A stretch of 64,000 bases of DNA from Saccharopolyspora hirsuta (GTDB taxonomy: Bacteria; Actinomycetota; Actinomycetes; Mycobacteriales; Pseudonocardiaceae), in contig NZ_VWPH01000020.1 in NCBI RefSeq assembly GCF_008630535.1, forward strand, positions 1-64,000, written 5' to 3'. Both the position numbers and the translations under genes were made by a program. Under the pieces are notes generated by a model, which saw nothing but the letters and a program-made list of their open reading frames with translations, was not told where the DNA came from and made no database searches. This document shows, piece after piece, positions 41,988 to 50,257 of the stretch. How positions within the stretch are numbered: position 1 is the first letter of the stretch; each line of letters starts with the position of its first letter.

Positions 41988-42716
41988 TCACCGGGGAGGG
42001 CGTCGGCGGCGATGCCCTCCCCCGCTCCGCAGCTGCGCCTCGATCCCGTCGAGGACCGTGCCCAGGCCGAGCTCGAAGGACTCGTCGAAGTCGTCGGTGC
42101 CGACGAGGTCCGCCTGCCGCGCCAGCGTCGGGTAGTCCGCCCGCCGACTCTCGAGGTACTGCTGGGCCGCAGCGCGCAGCTCGGCTTCGCGGGCCGGGTC
42201 CCGGTGCACCTCGCGCCAGAAGTTCTCCATCGCGGCGTAGCCCTGGACGTAGTAGGTCAGCGCACCGACGACGGCGGTGAGGCGCGGACCGTCCAACCCG
42301 GCTGCGGTCAGGATCGCGTAGAACCGCTCGGAGAGCGCCAGCGAGTTCGGCCCGAGCAGCGCACGGGTGGACATCACGGCGGGCAACCACGGGTGGCGCC
42401 TCATGACGTCCCGGCCCTGGCGGAGCTGCTGCGCGAGCGCCTCGCGCCAGGGCACGCCGTCGGCCGCGGCGAGCTCGACCTCCGCGAACGCCTCGTCCAC
42501 GGCCAGGTCGAGCACGTCCTCCTTGCTGTTCACGTACTCGTACAGCGACATCGCGCTGACGCCCAGCCGGGCCGCGAGGCGCCGCATGGACAGACCCGAA
42601 GCGCCCTCGGCGTCCAGCACCGCGACCGCGGCGCGCGCGATCCGCTCCGCGGTCAGGCGGGGCCTGCGGGGACGTTGCTCGGCGAGCCAGATCGCCGGTG
42701 GTCGTTCGTCGCCCAT
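41988..42716 (-). CDS. TetR-family transcriptional regulator
   Basis: A 242-aa repressor. The HTH is at about 24-68 (ERIARAAVAVLDAEGASG ... LAARLGVSAMSLYEYV). The rest is a TetR C-terminal ligand domain of the type with ALTYYVQGYAAMENF near 148-162. It is divergent from the DUF885 gene and a perfect palindrome lies between them, so it probably represses that gene and itself. Its stop codon abuts the lactonase stop (TGATCA). Confidence 0.9.
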   Translation of the reverse strand: MGDERPPAIWLAEQRPRRPRLTAERIARAAVAVLDAEGASGLSMRRLAARLGVSAMSLYEYVNSKEDVLDLAVDEAFAEVELAAADGVPWREALAQQLRQGRDVMRRHPWLPAVMSTRALLGPNSLALSERFYAILTAAGLDGPRLTAVVGALTYYVQGYAAMENFWREVHRDPAREAELRAAAQQYLESRRADYPTLARQADLVGTDDFDESFELGLGTVLDGIEAQLRSGGGHRRRRPPR

Positions 42717-42735
42717 GTCGCTCCTCCCTTACGGC

Positions 42736-42751
42736 GTACGGAAAACCGTAC
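42736..42751. promoter_or_regulatory. TetR operator candidate
   Basis: GTACGG-AAAA-CCGTAC, a perfect 6-bp inverted repeat with a 4-bp centre, in the 76-bp space between the divergent tetR and DUF885 genes. A third TACGG copy lies directly before it (42730-42734). Confidence 0.6.
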
Positions 42752-42792
42752 AGCTAACTTCGGCCGCAGATCGACGGACCGAGGAGGATCTG

Positions 42793-43995
42793 ATGACGCC
42801 GGACGAATGGGTGCACCAGTACGCGCTCCTGGCGCTGCGCATCGACAAGCTGGTGCTGGGGAGCGCGACGGGCACCGTGGTCATCTTCAGCGGGCCGCCG
42901 GAGTGGCGGGCCGAGGTCGCGGGCGAAGAACCGGCGGCGGCCGGGAAGCTGGTCGACGACGCCGACGCGCTGCTGGACACCCTGCCGTTCCCGGCCGAGC
43001 GCGCCCGCTACCTCGCCGCCCAGGTGCGGGCCATGCGGGTGGTTGCCCGGCAGCTGAACGGCGAACAGCTGCCGCTGTCGGTCTACGCGGGCGAATGCTT
43101 GGGCGTGACGGCGGAAGTGCTGCCGACGGAGGTGTTCGAGGAGGCGCACGACCTGCTGGACCGCGCGCTGCCGAAAGGCGCCGGGAGCTTGCTGGAGCGG
43201 CTCCGGGCCTGGCAGGCGTTCCACACCCTGCCGCCGGACCAGGTGGACCGGATACCAGGGCTGGTGGACCGCGCCGTCGCCGAAACCCGTCGGCGCACCA
43301 ACGAGATCGTGCCGCTGCCCGCCGACGAGGTGACCAGGTGCGAGCTGGTCTCCGGGGTGAACTTCCGGGCGGCCGGGGCCTACGACGGCGACCTGCGCTC
43401 GACGATCCACCTCAACACCGACCTGCCGTTCAACCTGGCCGACCTGCTCTACGTCGTCGCGCACGAGGGCCACCCGGGCCACATCGCCGAATCGATGCTC
43501 AAGGACCTCCGGCTGGTCGGCGAGCTCGGCTTCCTGGACCAGCAGGTCCGGTTCATGCTGTCGCCGTCGTTCGTGATCAGCGAGGGGCTCGGGCTGCACG
43601 CGCAGGACATCGCCTTCCCCGACGGCCGAGCCCAGGCCTGGCTGCGGGACAACGTCCTCGCCGAGCAGGGCATCGCCCCGGACGGCAGCGATTTCGCGGC
43701 GATCCACCGCGCGCAGAACGCGCTGTTCGGCGCGTGGGGCAATGCCGCGTTCCTCGCCGACGAAGGTCGCCCGGACGCGGAGATCAGCGCCTACCTCACC
43801 AGGTGGGCGCTGGTCCCCGAGGCCGAGACCGGCGCGGTCCTGAGCACCCTCCGGGCCGGTGGCATGTCCGCGTACGTGCTCGGCTACTTCCACGGCTGGC
43901 GGCTGCTCGACCGGTGGCTGGCCGCCCCGGACCGCGACGCGCGGGTGCGCCGACTGCTCACCGAGCAGCTGCTACCCGCCGACCTCGCGGGCTGA
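42793..43995 (+). CDS. DUF885 putative metallopeptidase
   Basis: A 400-aa protein with the DUF885 zinc motif in the form VAHEGHPGHIAESM (near 222-235). A further Glu expected as a ligand lies in VISEGLGLHAQD near 266. There is no signal peptide, so it is cytoplasmic. It is shorter than many DUF885 members (550-600 aa), lacking part of the N-terminal region. GAGGAGG lies before the ATG. The substrate is probably a peptide or amide. Its last 24 nt overlap the end of the convergent GH5 gene. Confidence 0.75.
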   Translation: MTPDEWVHQYALLALRIDKLVLGSATGTVVIFSGPPEWRAEVAGEEPAAAGKLVDDADALLDTLPFPAERARYLAAQVRAMRVVARQLNGEQLPLSVYAGECLGVTAEVLPTEVFEEAHDLLDRALPKGAGSLLERLRAWQAFHTLPPDQVDRIPGLVDRAVAETRRRTNEIVPLPADEVTRCELVSGVNFRAAGAYDGDLRSTIHLNTDLPFNLADLLYVVAHEGHPGHIAESMLKDLRLVGELGFLDQQVRFMLSPSFVISEGLGLHAQDIAFPDGRAQAWLRDNVLAEQGIAPDGSDFAAIHRAQNALFGAWGNAAFLADEGRPDAEISAYLTRWALVPEAETGAVLSTLRAGGMSAYVLGYFHGWRLLDRWLAAPDRDARVRRLLTEQLLPADLAG

Positions 43996-45285
43996 GCCGC
44001 CCACCAGGCGGTGCCAGGCGTCGGCGCGCCAGTCGTCGCCGTCGTCGAGGAACATGCGGTTGCCAGCGCTGTCCCAGTGGGTCAGCGCCCAGCCGTTTCC
44101 GGTGCGGTTCTCGTGCCAGCCGACCAGGGGCCAGTAGGCGAAGTCGGTGTCGTTGGCGATGAGGAAGTCCACGAAGTTCTCGAACCAGGCCCGCGCCTTC
44201 GGGTCCTGCTCCTCGCGGCCGCCCACGCCGAACTCGCTGATCCACAGCGGCGCGGTGTAGGGCTTGCCGTCCTCGGTCACGAAGAACGCCTGGCGCCGCA
44301 GCACCTCCTGCAGCTCCTCGCGGGAGAGGTCCTGGTAGCGCGGGTCGCTGGTCTCCCCCACCCCGGTCGCGCCGGAGTGGTTCGGGCCGGTGTAGCCGTA
44401 GAAGTGCGCCGAGTACACCAGCTTCCCGGGTTCGGCCAGCGTGTGCGACAGGGTGCGGACCGGTTCCAGCGTGGGGCGGCCGTGCGGGAGGCCGTCGACC
44501 GGGAGGCCGACCCAGTTGATGCCCTCGACGATGATCAGCAGGTTCGGGTTGGCCTCGGTGAGGATCCGGTTCCCGGCGCGCTGCGAGGCGGCGAACCAGT
44601 CGTGCTCATCGCCCAGACCCCAGTTCGGGTCGTCGAAGACGTCGCGCCGCACCTCGTTGTAGAGGTCGGCGCCGACCACGCGCGGGTTGTCCCGGTAGCG
44701 ACCGGCCATGAAAAGCCAGTCCTCCTCCCACTGCTGGTCGCTCTGGCTGCTGTTCCAGCGCTCGTTGCCGTCGATCCCGCAGCACCAGCGGGTGGTGTTG
44801 GTGTGGTTGTTCAGGATGACGGCGAAACCGCGGTCGGTGAGCGCGGACACCGCGGCGTCGTAGATCTGCAGGCGGGTCTTGCCGCGCAGCTGCGGGTTCG
44901 CGGCCACCGCCCGGTCCGGCACGATCGCCTCGTCGCGGATCATGTCGTTGGCGAAGGGCAGCCGGATGCTGTTGAGCCCGAGTTCGGCGAAGCTGTCCAG
45001 GATCTCGTCCATCGACGCCCGGTCCAGGCCCAGCGGGATGCCGCTGCTGTTCTCCCCCGCGTGGTGGTTGGCGGGGTCGTCGACGTCCCCGCTGCCGTCG
45101 TAGGTGCCGCTGGCGCCGTGCCAGTTCCCGGATTTCAGCTTGAAGCGGGCGCCGTTGGCGTCGACGACGTAGCGCCCCTCGGTGTGCAGCGGCCCGGCCC
45201 ACGTCGCGGCCAGATCCGGTGCGGCGGGCGGCAGCGGTTGCACCAGTGCGGCGGCGAGGACGGTGGTGAGCACCCCGGCGATCAT
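43972..45285 (-). CDS. Secreted glycoside hydrolase family 5 (cellulase-like)
   Basis: A 437-aa exported enzyme with an N-terminal Sec signal (MIAGVLTTVLAAALVQPLPP). The GH5 barrel shows LNSIRLPFAND (near 104), ILNNHTNTTRWCCG, the acid/base Glu in ADLYNEVRRD (near 207) and the nucleophile in LWISEFGVGG (near 350). The acid/base motif is NEV, not the usual NEP. No carbohydrate-binding module is present. It likely cleaves a beta-1,4-linked polysaccharide outside the cell. GAGGGAG precedes the ATG. Confidence 0.85.
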   Translation of the reverse strand: MIAGVLTTVLAAALVQPLPPAAPDLAATWAGPLHTEGRYVVDANGARFKLKSGNWHGASGTYDGSGDVDDPANHHAGENSSGIPLGLDRASMDEILDSFAELGLNSIRLPFANDMIRDEAIVPDRAVAANPQLRGKTRLQIYDAAVSALTDRGFAVILNNHTNTTRWCCGIDGNERWNSSQSDQQWEEDWLFMAGRYRDNPRVVGADLYNEVRRDVFDDPNWGLGDEHDWFAASQRAGNRILTEANPNLLIIVEGINWVGLPVDGLPHGRPTLEPVRTLSHTLAEPGKLVYSAHFYGYTGPNHSGATGVGETSDPRYQDLSREELQEVLRRQAFFVTEDGKPYTAPLWISEFGVGGREEQDPKARAWFENFVDFLIANDTDFAYWPLVGWHENRTGNGWALTHWDSAGNRMFLDDGDDWRADAWHRLVGGSAREVGG

Positions 45286-45459
45286 GCGCGCTCCCTCGGT
45301 TCGGACGAATCGCGGATCGGCGGCGGGACTTTCATCCTCGCAGGGATCACCGCGCTGGAAACATCTGGGAATTCACCACTTTTGCCGCTGTTCACCACGT
45401 CGAACCCGGAGCTCCCGGTGATCGCCGACCAGCAGCGACACGATCCAGACCGCGCGAAG

Positions 45460-45475
45460 ATTGGTTCAGACCTTG
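45460..45475. promoter_or_regulatory. Weak dre-like site before the amino-sugar ABC operon
   Basis: ATTGGTTCAGACCTTG matches the dre consensus at 10 of 16 positions, with the GGT and AGACC cores conserved. It lies 78 bp upstream of the binding-protein gene. A DasR site is expected for an operon of this kind, which raises the otherwise modest match. Confidence 0.4.
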
Positions 45476-45552
45476 CCTTTCCGGGGCGTGATCCATAGCA
45501 TCCGATTGCTCAGCGCAAAACGGGAATTGCAGACAGTGCAACGGAGACTGCC

Positions 45553-46833
45553 ATGCGCGCCTGGAAAGCCATCACCATCACCGCCATCGGCGCGTTGCTC
45601 GCCGCCTGCGGACCGCCGCAGGTCCAGCAGGACGCGCCCGCCGAGGACGAACGCACCGGCACCCTGCGGGTCTGGCTGTTCGACGAGGCGAGCCGCGGCC
45701 CCAAGCAGGCCACCGTGGACGAAGCGGTGGCCCGCTTCGAGGCCGAGCACCAGGGCGTCGAGGTCGACGTGCAGTACATCCCCGTGGACACCCGCTCGCA
45801 GCGGTTCACCGGCGCGTTCAACGACCCGGCCAGCGCCCCCGACGTCGCCGAGTACGGCAACACCGACCTGGCCGGGTACGTCGCCGCGGGCGGGCTGGCC
45901 GACCTGACCGGCCAGCTCGGGCCGGAAGCCGCCGACCTGAACGAATCGGTGCTGGAGACCGCGAAGGTCGACGGCAAGGTCTACGGGATGCCCTGGTACA
46001 CCGGCGTCCGGGCGCTGTACTACCGCACCGACGTCTTCGCCGAGCTGGGCCTGCAGCCGCCGCGCACCACCGCCGAGCTGGTCGACACCGCGCAGCGGAT
46101 CCGCCAGGCCCGGCCCGACCTCTACGGCATCTCCATCGGCGGCAAGTACCACTACGCGCTGATGCCGTTCATCTGGGCGGCCGGTGGCGACCTCGCCCGC
46201 CGCGACGGCGACCAGTGGGTGTCCACTGTGGACGAACCCGCCGCCCGCGAGGGCGTGGCCACCTACTCGTCGCTGATCAGCGGCGGCGCGTGCCCGCGCG
46301 AGCAGTGCGCGGACATGACCGGCAGCCAGGCCGTGCAGGCCTTCGCCTCCGGCAAGGCGGCGATGACCGTCGGCGGCGACTTCAACCGCGCCGCGGTGGA
46401 CGCCGGTGAGGCCGCGGGCAAGTACGCCGTGGTCCCGCTGCCCGGCCCGACGGCCGGATCGGTCGCCCCGGCCTTCGCCGGCGGCAACATGCTCGGCGTG
46501 CTCAAGTCCTCCAAGCGCGCCACGCTGGCCAAGGAGTTCGTGCAGCTGCTGGCGGGCAAGGAGTACCAGCGCAAGATGTACGAGGCGATGGGCAACCTGC
46601 CGACGTACACCGACGTGCAGCAGGAGCTCGCCGCCGACGACCCCGCCGTGGCGCCGTTCGTGCAGACCCTGCAGGCCGGTACCCGGTTCGTGCCGACCAC
46701 CGCGGGCTGGTCGAAGATCGACGCGCAGGGCGTGCTGCCCACCATGGTCCAGCAGGTCGTCAACGGCACCCCCGTCGAGCGGGCCACCGACGACGCGGCC
46801 GCCCGGATGAACGACGTCTTCGAAGGCCGCTGA
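45553..46833 (+). CDS. ABC sugar-binding lipoprotein (amino-sugar type)
   Basis: A 426-aa extracellular solute-binding protein of family 1. The lipobox is LLAAC with the lipid-anchored Cys at 19. The body has TLRVWLFDEAS (near 36-46), PDVAEYGNTDLAGYVAAGGL and GKVYGMPWYTGVRALYYRTD, features shared with DasA/NgcE-like binders. A GH20 hexosaminidase at the end of the operon and the dre-like site point to chitobiose or GlcNAc oligomers. GGAG precedes the ATG at 6 nt. Confidence 0.9.
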   Translation: MRAWKAITITAIGALLAACGPPQVQQDAPAEDERTGTLRVWLFDEASRGPKQATVDEAVARFEAEHQGVEVDVQYIPVDTRSQRFTGAFNDPASAPDVAEYGNTDLAGYVAAGGLADLTGQLGPEAADLNESVLETAKVDGKVYGMPWYTGVRALYYRTDVFAELGLQPPRTTAELVDTAQRIRQARPDLYGISIGGKYHYALMPFIWAAGGDLARRDGDQWVSTVDEPAAREGVATYSSLISGGACPREQCADMTGSQAVQAFASGKAAMTVGGDFNRAAVDAGEAAGKYAVVPLPGPTAGSVAPAFAGGNMLGVLKSSKRATLAKEFVQLLAGKEYQRKMYEAMGNLPTYTDVQQELAADDPAVAPFVQTLQAGTRFVPTTAGWSKIDAQGVLPTMVQQVVNGTPVERATDDAAARMNDVFEGR

Positions 46834-47714
46834 TGGGCGCACTGCTCTACCTGGCACCGGCCGGGCTGCTGCTCGTCGTGATGATGGGCTACCCGCTCTA
46901 CCAGCTGGTGCAGATCTCCCTCTACGAGTACGGGCAGGCGCAGGCCTCCGGCGGCGCCGCGCTGGAGTTCCTGGGCGCGGGCAACTACCTGTCGCTGCTG
47001 GGCGATCCGCAGTTCTGGACGATCCTGGGCCAGACCTGCCTGTTCGCCGCGGTGTGCGTGGTGGGCAGCCTGGCGGTCGGCATCGCGCTGGCGGTGCTGG
47101 CCACCAGGATCGGCCGGGTGCCGCGGCTGCTGCTGTTCCTGGCCGCGATCGGCGCCTGGGCCACCCCTGCGATGGCCGGGTCGACGGTCTGGCTGTTCCT
47201 GTTCGACCAGGACTTCGGCCTGGTCAACGAGGTGCTCACCGGGCTCGGCGTGGACGACGCGGCCGGGTTCTCCTGGACCTACGACAAGTACGTCGCCTTC
47301 GGCCTGGTGGCCGCCGAGGTGATCTGGTGCTCGTTCCCGTTCGTGCTGGTCACCACCTACGCCGGGCTCAGCGGGATCCCCGGCGAGGTGGTGGAGGCCG
47401 CGGCGCTGGACGGGGCGTCGACGTGGCGGACGGCGCGCAGCGTGCTGCTGCCGATGCTCAAGCCGGTGCTGGTGATCGCCACCATCCAGTCGATCATCTG
47501 GGACTTCAAGATCTTCACCCAGATCTACGTGATGACCAACGGCGGCGGGGTCGCCGGGCAGAACATGGTGCTCAACGTCTACGCCTACCAGGAGGCGTTC
47601 GCCGGGTCGAACTACGGGCTCGGCTCGGCCATCGGCGTGGTGATGACCGTGCTGCTCATGCTGATCACGCTGACCTACCTGCGGGCGCAGCGGAAGGACG
47701 GGGCGATCGCATGA
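46833..47714 (+). CDS. ABC sugar transporter permease 1
   Basis: A 293-aa membrane protein with six predicted helices. The cytoplasmic EAA loop is EVVEAAALDGASTWRTARS (near 187-205). Its ATG shares a base with the binding-protein stop (TGATG). Like DasB, it forms half of the channel. The hydrophilic N-terminus seen in many homologues is short here. Confidence 0.92.
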   Translation: MGALLYLAPAGLLLVVMMGYPLYQLVQISLYEYGQAQASGGAALEFLGAGNYLSLLGDPQFWTILGQTCLFAAVCVVGSLAVGIALAVLATRIGRVPRLLLFLAAIGAWATPAMAGSTVWLFLFDQDFGLVNEVLTGLGVDDAAGFSWTYDKYVAFGLVAAEVIWCSFPFVLVTTYAGLSGIPGEVVEAAALDGASTWRTARSVLLPMLKPVLVIATIQSIIWDFKIFTQIYVMTNGGGVAGQNMVLNVYAYQEAFAGSNYGLGSAIGVVMTVLLMLITLTYLRAQRKDGAIA

Positions 47715-48562
47715 ACTCGTCGAAGCGGTTGCCGCGCCGGATCGCCAACGCGGTGGCGGTGCTGATCGCCGCCGCGGTGGCGTTCCCGCTGTACTGGATG
47801 GTGCTCTCGGCGTTCAAGCCGGAGCGCGAGCTGCTGTCCACCGATCCGCGGCCGTGGACCTCCGCGCCCACCCTGGACGGCTTCCGCCGGGTGTTCACTG
47901 TGGACGGTCTCGGCGGCTACTTCCTGAACAGCCTGCTGGTGGCCGGGGCGGTGGTGCTGCTGTCGCTGGTCATGTCGTTCCTGGCGGCGGTCGCGCTGAC
48001 CCGCTTCCGGTTCCGCGGCCGCACCGTGCTGCTGCTGATGATCCTGGTGGCGCAGATGGTCCCGGTGGAGGCGCTGACCATCCCGCTGTTCTTCCTGATG
48101 CGCGAGGTCGGCGGGGTGGCCCCGGCGTTCGGCCTCAACCACCTGGGATCGCTGGTGCTGGTGCACCTGGCGTTCAGCCTGCCGCTGACCATCTGGATGC
48201 TGCGCGGGTTCGTGGCCGCGGTCCCCGACGAGCTGGAGGAGGCCGCCACCCTGGACGGCGCCAGCCGCGCCCGGTTCGTCTGGCAGGTGCTCTTCCCGCT
48301 GGTGGCACCGGGTCTGGTGGCCATCAGCGTGCTGTCGTTCATCCACGCCTGGAACGACTTCCTGTTCGCCAAGACGTTCATCATCTCGGCCACGGAGAAC
48401 CAGACGCTGCCGATGGCGATCCTGGTGTTCTTCAAGCCCGAGGGCAACGATTGGGGTGCCATCATGGCGGGTTCGACGCTGATGACGATCCCGGTGCTCA
48501 TCTTCTTCGTGCTGGTCCAGCGCAAGCTGGTGTCCGGGCTGGCCGGGGCGGTGAAGGGATGA
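47711..48562 (+). CDS. ABC sugar transporter permease 2
   Basis: A 283-aa membrane protein with six helices and the EAA loop ELEEAATLDGASRARFVWQ (near 176-194). It starts within the stop of permease 1 (ATGA). No ATPase gene follows. Streptomyces Das/Ngc systems likewise use a shared ATPase (MsiK) encoded elsewhere. Confidence 0.92.
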   Translation: MNSSKRLPRRIANAVAVLIAAAVAFPLYWMVLSAFKPERELLSTDPRPWTSAPTLDGFRRVFTVDGLGGYFLNSLLVAGAVVLLSLVMSFLAAVALTRFRFRGRTVLLLMILVAQMVPVEALTIPLFFLMREVGGVAPAFGLNHLGSLVLVHLAFSLPLTIWMLRGFVAAVPDELEEAATLDGASRARFVWQVLFPLVAPGLVAISVLSFIHAWNDFLFAKTFIISATENQTLPMAILVFFKPEGNDWGAIMAGSTLMTIPVLIFFVLVQRKLVSGLAGAVKG

Positions 48563-48702
48563 GCAGCCTCGTGCCAACCCCAGCCCTGCGCAACCGCACC
48601 TCAGGGGAACGTGACGCGAACCGGCCACGAGAAACCCCCGCACGCAAGTTCGCGCCGAACGCAACCACCACTGCGAATCGCGGAGAGGCGGAACGCGCAT
48701 GA
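48559..48702 (+). CDS. 47-aa ORF coupled on both sides (ATGA/ATGA)
   Basis: A small ORF that starts in the permease 2 stop (ATGA) and whose own stop overlaps the start of the GH20 gene (ATGA). The product is polar and rich in Arg, Asn, Thr and Ala (for example NRTSGERDANRPRETPARKF) with no recognisable domain. It may be a relay ORF that keeps ribosomes moving into the hexosaminidase gene, a real small protein, or the translation of an intergenic repeat. No homologue is recognised. Confidence 0.4.
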   Translation: MSSLVPTPALRNRTSGERDANRPRETPARKFAPNATTTANRGEAERA

Positions 48703-50174
48703 CCTGGGACTCGCTGCTGCCGCGCCCGGTGCTGGTCCGGCCCGCGGCCGGGGTGCTGGAGCTGGACGAGAACACCACCGTCGGCGGGGAACCCACCACC
48801 GCCGACTGGTTCCGCCGCCACGTCGGGGCGGCGACCGGGCTGCCGCTGGCCGACGCCGAGCGGCCGACCGTCGAGTTCCGCGTCGACCCGGCCGGATCGG
48901 TGCCGGGCGGCTACCGCGCGCAGGTCCGCCCGGACGGCGTCGAGGTCGTCGCGCACGACGCGGCAGGCGCGCACCACGCCGCGCAGACGCTGCGGCAGCT
49001 GCTGGACCCGTCGGCGTACCGGTCCGCGCTGATCCACTACGGGCGGTTCGTGCTGCCGTGCGGGCAGGTCGAGGACCGGCCGCGGTTCTCCTGGCGCGGC
49101 TGCCACCTCGACGTGGCGCGCCACTTCCTGCCCAAGCGGGAGGTGCTGCGGTTCGTCGAGCTGCTGGCGATGCACAAGCTCAACGTGCTGCACCTGCACC
49201 TGACCGACGACCAGGGCTGGCGGTTCGAGGTGCCGCGGTTCCCGGAGCTCACCCGGGTCGGCGCGTGGCGGAAGCGGTCGATGGTCGGCCGCGGCCCGGA
49301 GCCGGAGTTCGACTCCCGGCCGCACGGCGGCTTCTACACCGCCGACGACCTGCGCGAGATCGTCGCCCACGCGGCCCGCCACCACGTCACGGTGGTGCCG
49401 GAGATCGACGTGCCCGGCCACAGCCAGGCCGCCATCGCCGCCTACCCGGAGCTGGGCACCGGGCAGCGCCCCGAGGTCTGGGACTCCTGGGGCGTCAGCA
49501 GCGACATCCTCAACACCGATCCGGCGACCGCGGACTTCTACCGCGCGGTCCTCGACCACGTGATGGAGGTGTTCCCGTCCCCGGTGATCTGCGTCGGCGG
49601 CGACGAGGTCCCCGGCATCACCCCGGAGCACGGCGCCTTCCTGCGCGAGCTCATCGAGCACGTCCACGCGCGCGGCCGCCGCGCCTCCGGCTGGGACGAG
49701 ATCCTGGACGCGGCGGACCCGCTGCCCGCCGGGACCATCATCGCGGCGTGGCGCGACGAGCAGGCCGCGGTGCGCGCCGCCGAGCGCGGCCACGACGTGG
49801 TCCTGTGCCCGGAGAGCCACTTCTACTTCGACCACCGCCAGGCCGACCACCCCGACGAACCGATCCCGGTGGGCTTCCTGACCACGCTGGAGAAGGTCTA
49901 CGGCTACCAGCCGCGACCGGACGTGCTCGGCGTCCAGGCGCAGGTGTGGAGCGAGCACCTGGACACCCCGCGCCGCCTGGACTACGCGGCGTTCCCGCGC
50001 CTGTCGGCGTTCGCCGAGGTGGCCTGGAGCCAGCAGCACGACCTCGCCGACTTCCAGCGCAGGCTGGTCGACCACCACCTCCCCCGGCTGGACGCCTGCG
50101 GCGTCGAGTACCGCCCGCTGGGCGGCCCGCACCCCTGGCAGACCCGCCCCGGGGTGCCCGGCCGCCCCCGCTGA
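48699..50174 (+). CDS. Beta-N-acetylhexosaminidase, glycoside hydrolase family 20
   Basis: A 491-aa enzyme. An N-terminal GH20b-like domain (about 1-125) precedes the barrel, with FSWRGCHLDVARHFLPK near 129-145, KLNVLHLHLTDDQGWRFE and the catalytic Asp-Glu pair in VICVGGDEVPG (near 300-310). There is no signal peptide, so it works inside the cell on imported chitobiose or other GlcNAc-containing oligosaccharides. That matches the ABC transporter encoded just upstream. Confidence 0.92.
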   Translation: MTWDSLLPRPVLVRPAAGVLELDENTTVGGEPTTADWFRRHVGAATGLPLADAERPTVEFRVDPAGSVPGGYRAQVRPDGVEVVAHDAAGAHHAAQTLRQLLDPSAYRSALIHYGRFVLPCGQVEDRPRFSWRGCHLDVARHFLPKREVLRFVELLAMHKLNVLHLHLTDDQGWRFEVPRFPELTRVGAWRKRSMVGRGPEPEFDSRPHGGFYTADDLREIVAHAARHHVTVVPEIDVPGHSQAAIAAYPELGTGQRPEVWDSWGVSSDILNTDPATADFYRAVLDHVMEVFPSPVICVGGDEVPGITPEHGAFLRELIEHVHARGRRASGWDEILDAADPLPAGTIIAAWRDEQAAVRAAERGHDVVLCPESHFYFDHRQADHPDEPIPVGFLTTLEKVYGYQPRPDVLGVQAQVWSEHLDTPRRLDYAAFPRLSAFAEVAWSQQHDLADFQRRLVDHHLPRLDACGVEYRPLGGPHPWQTRPGVPGRPR

Positions 50175-50257
50175 TCGGGCAGATCCGGCGAAACCGGTGC
50201 GCTGCGTCACACCTCGGCTGTACCGTCGCTGGTGATCATTCGACGACGGGGGTGCGC

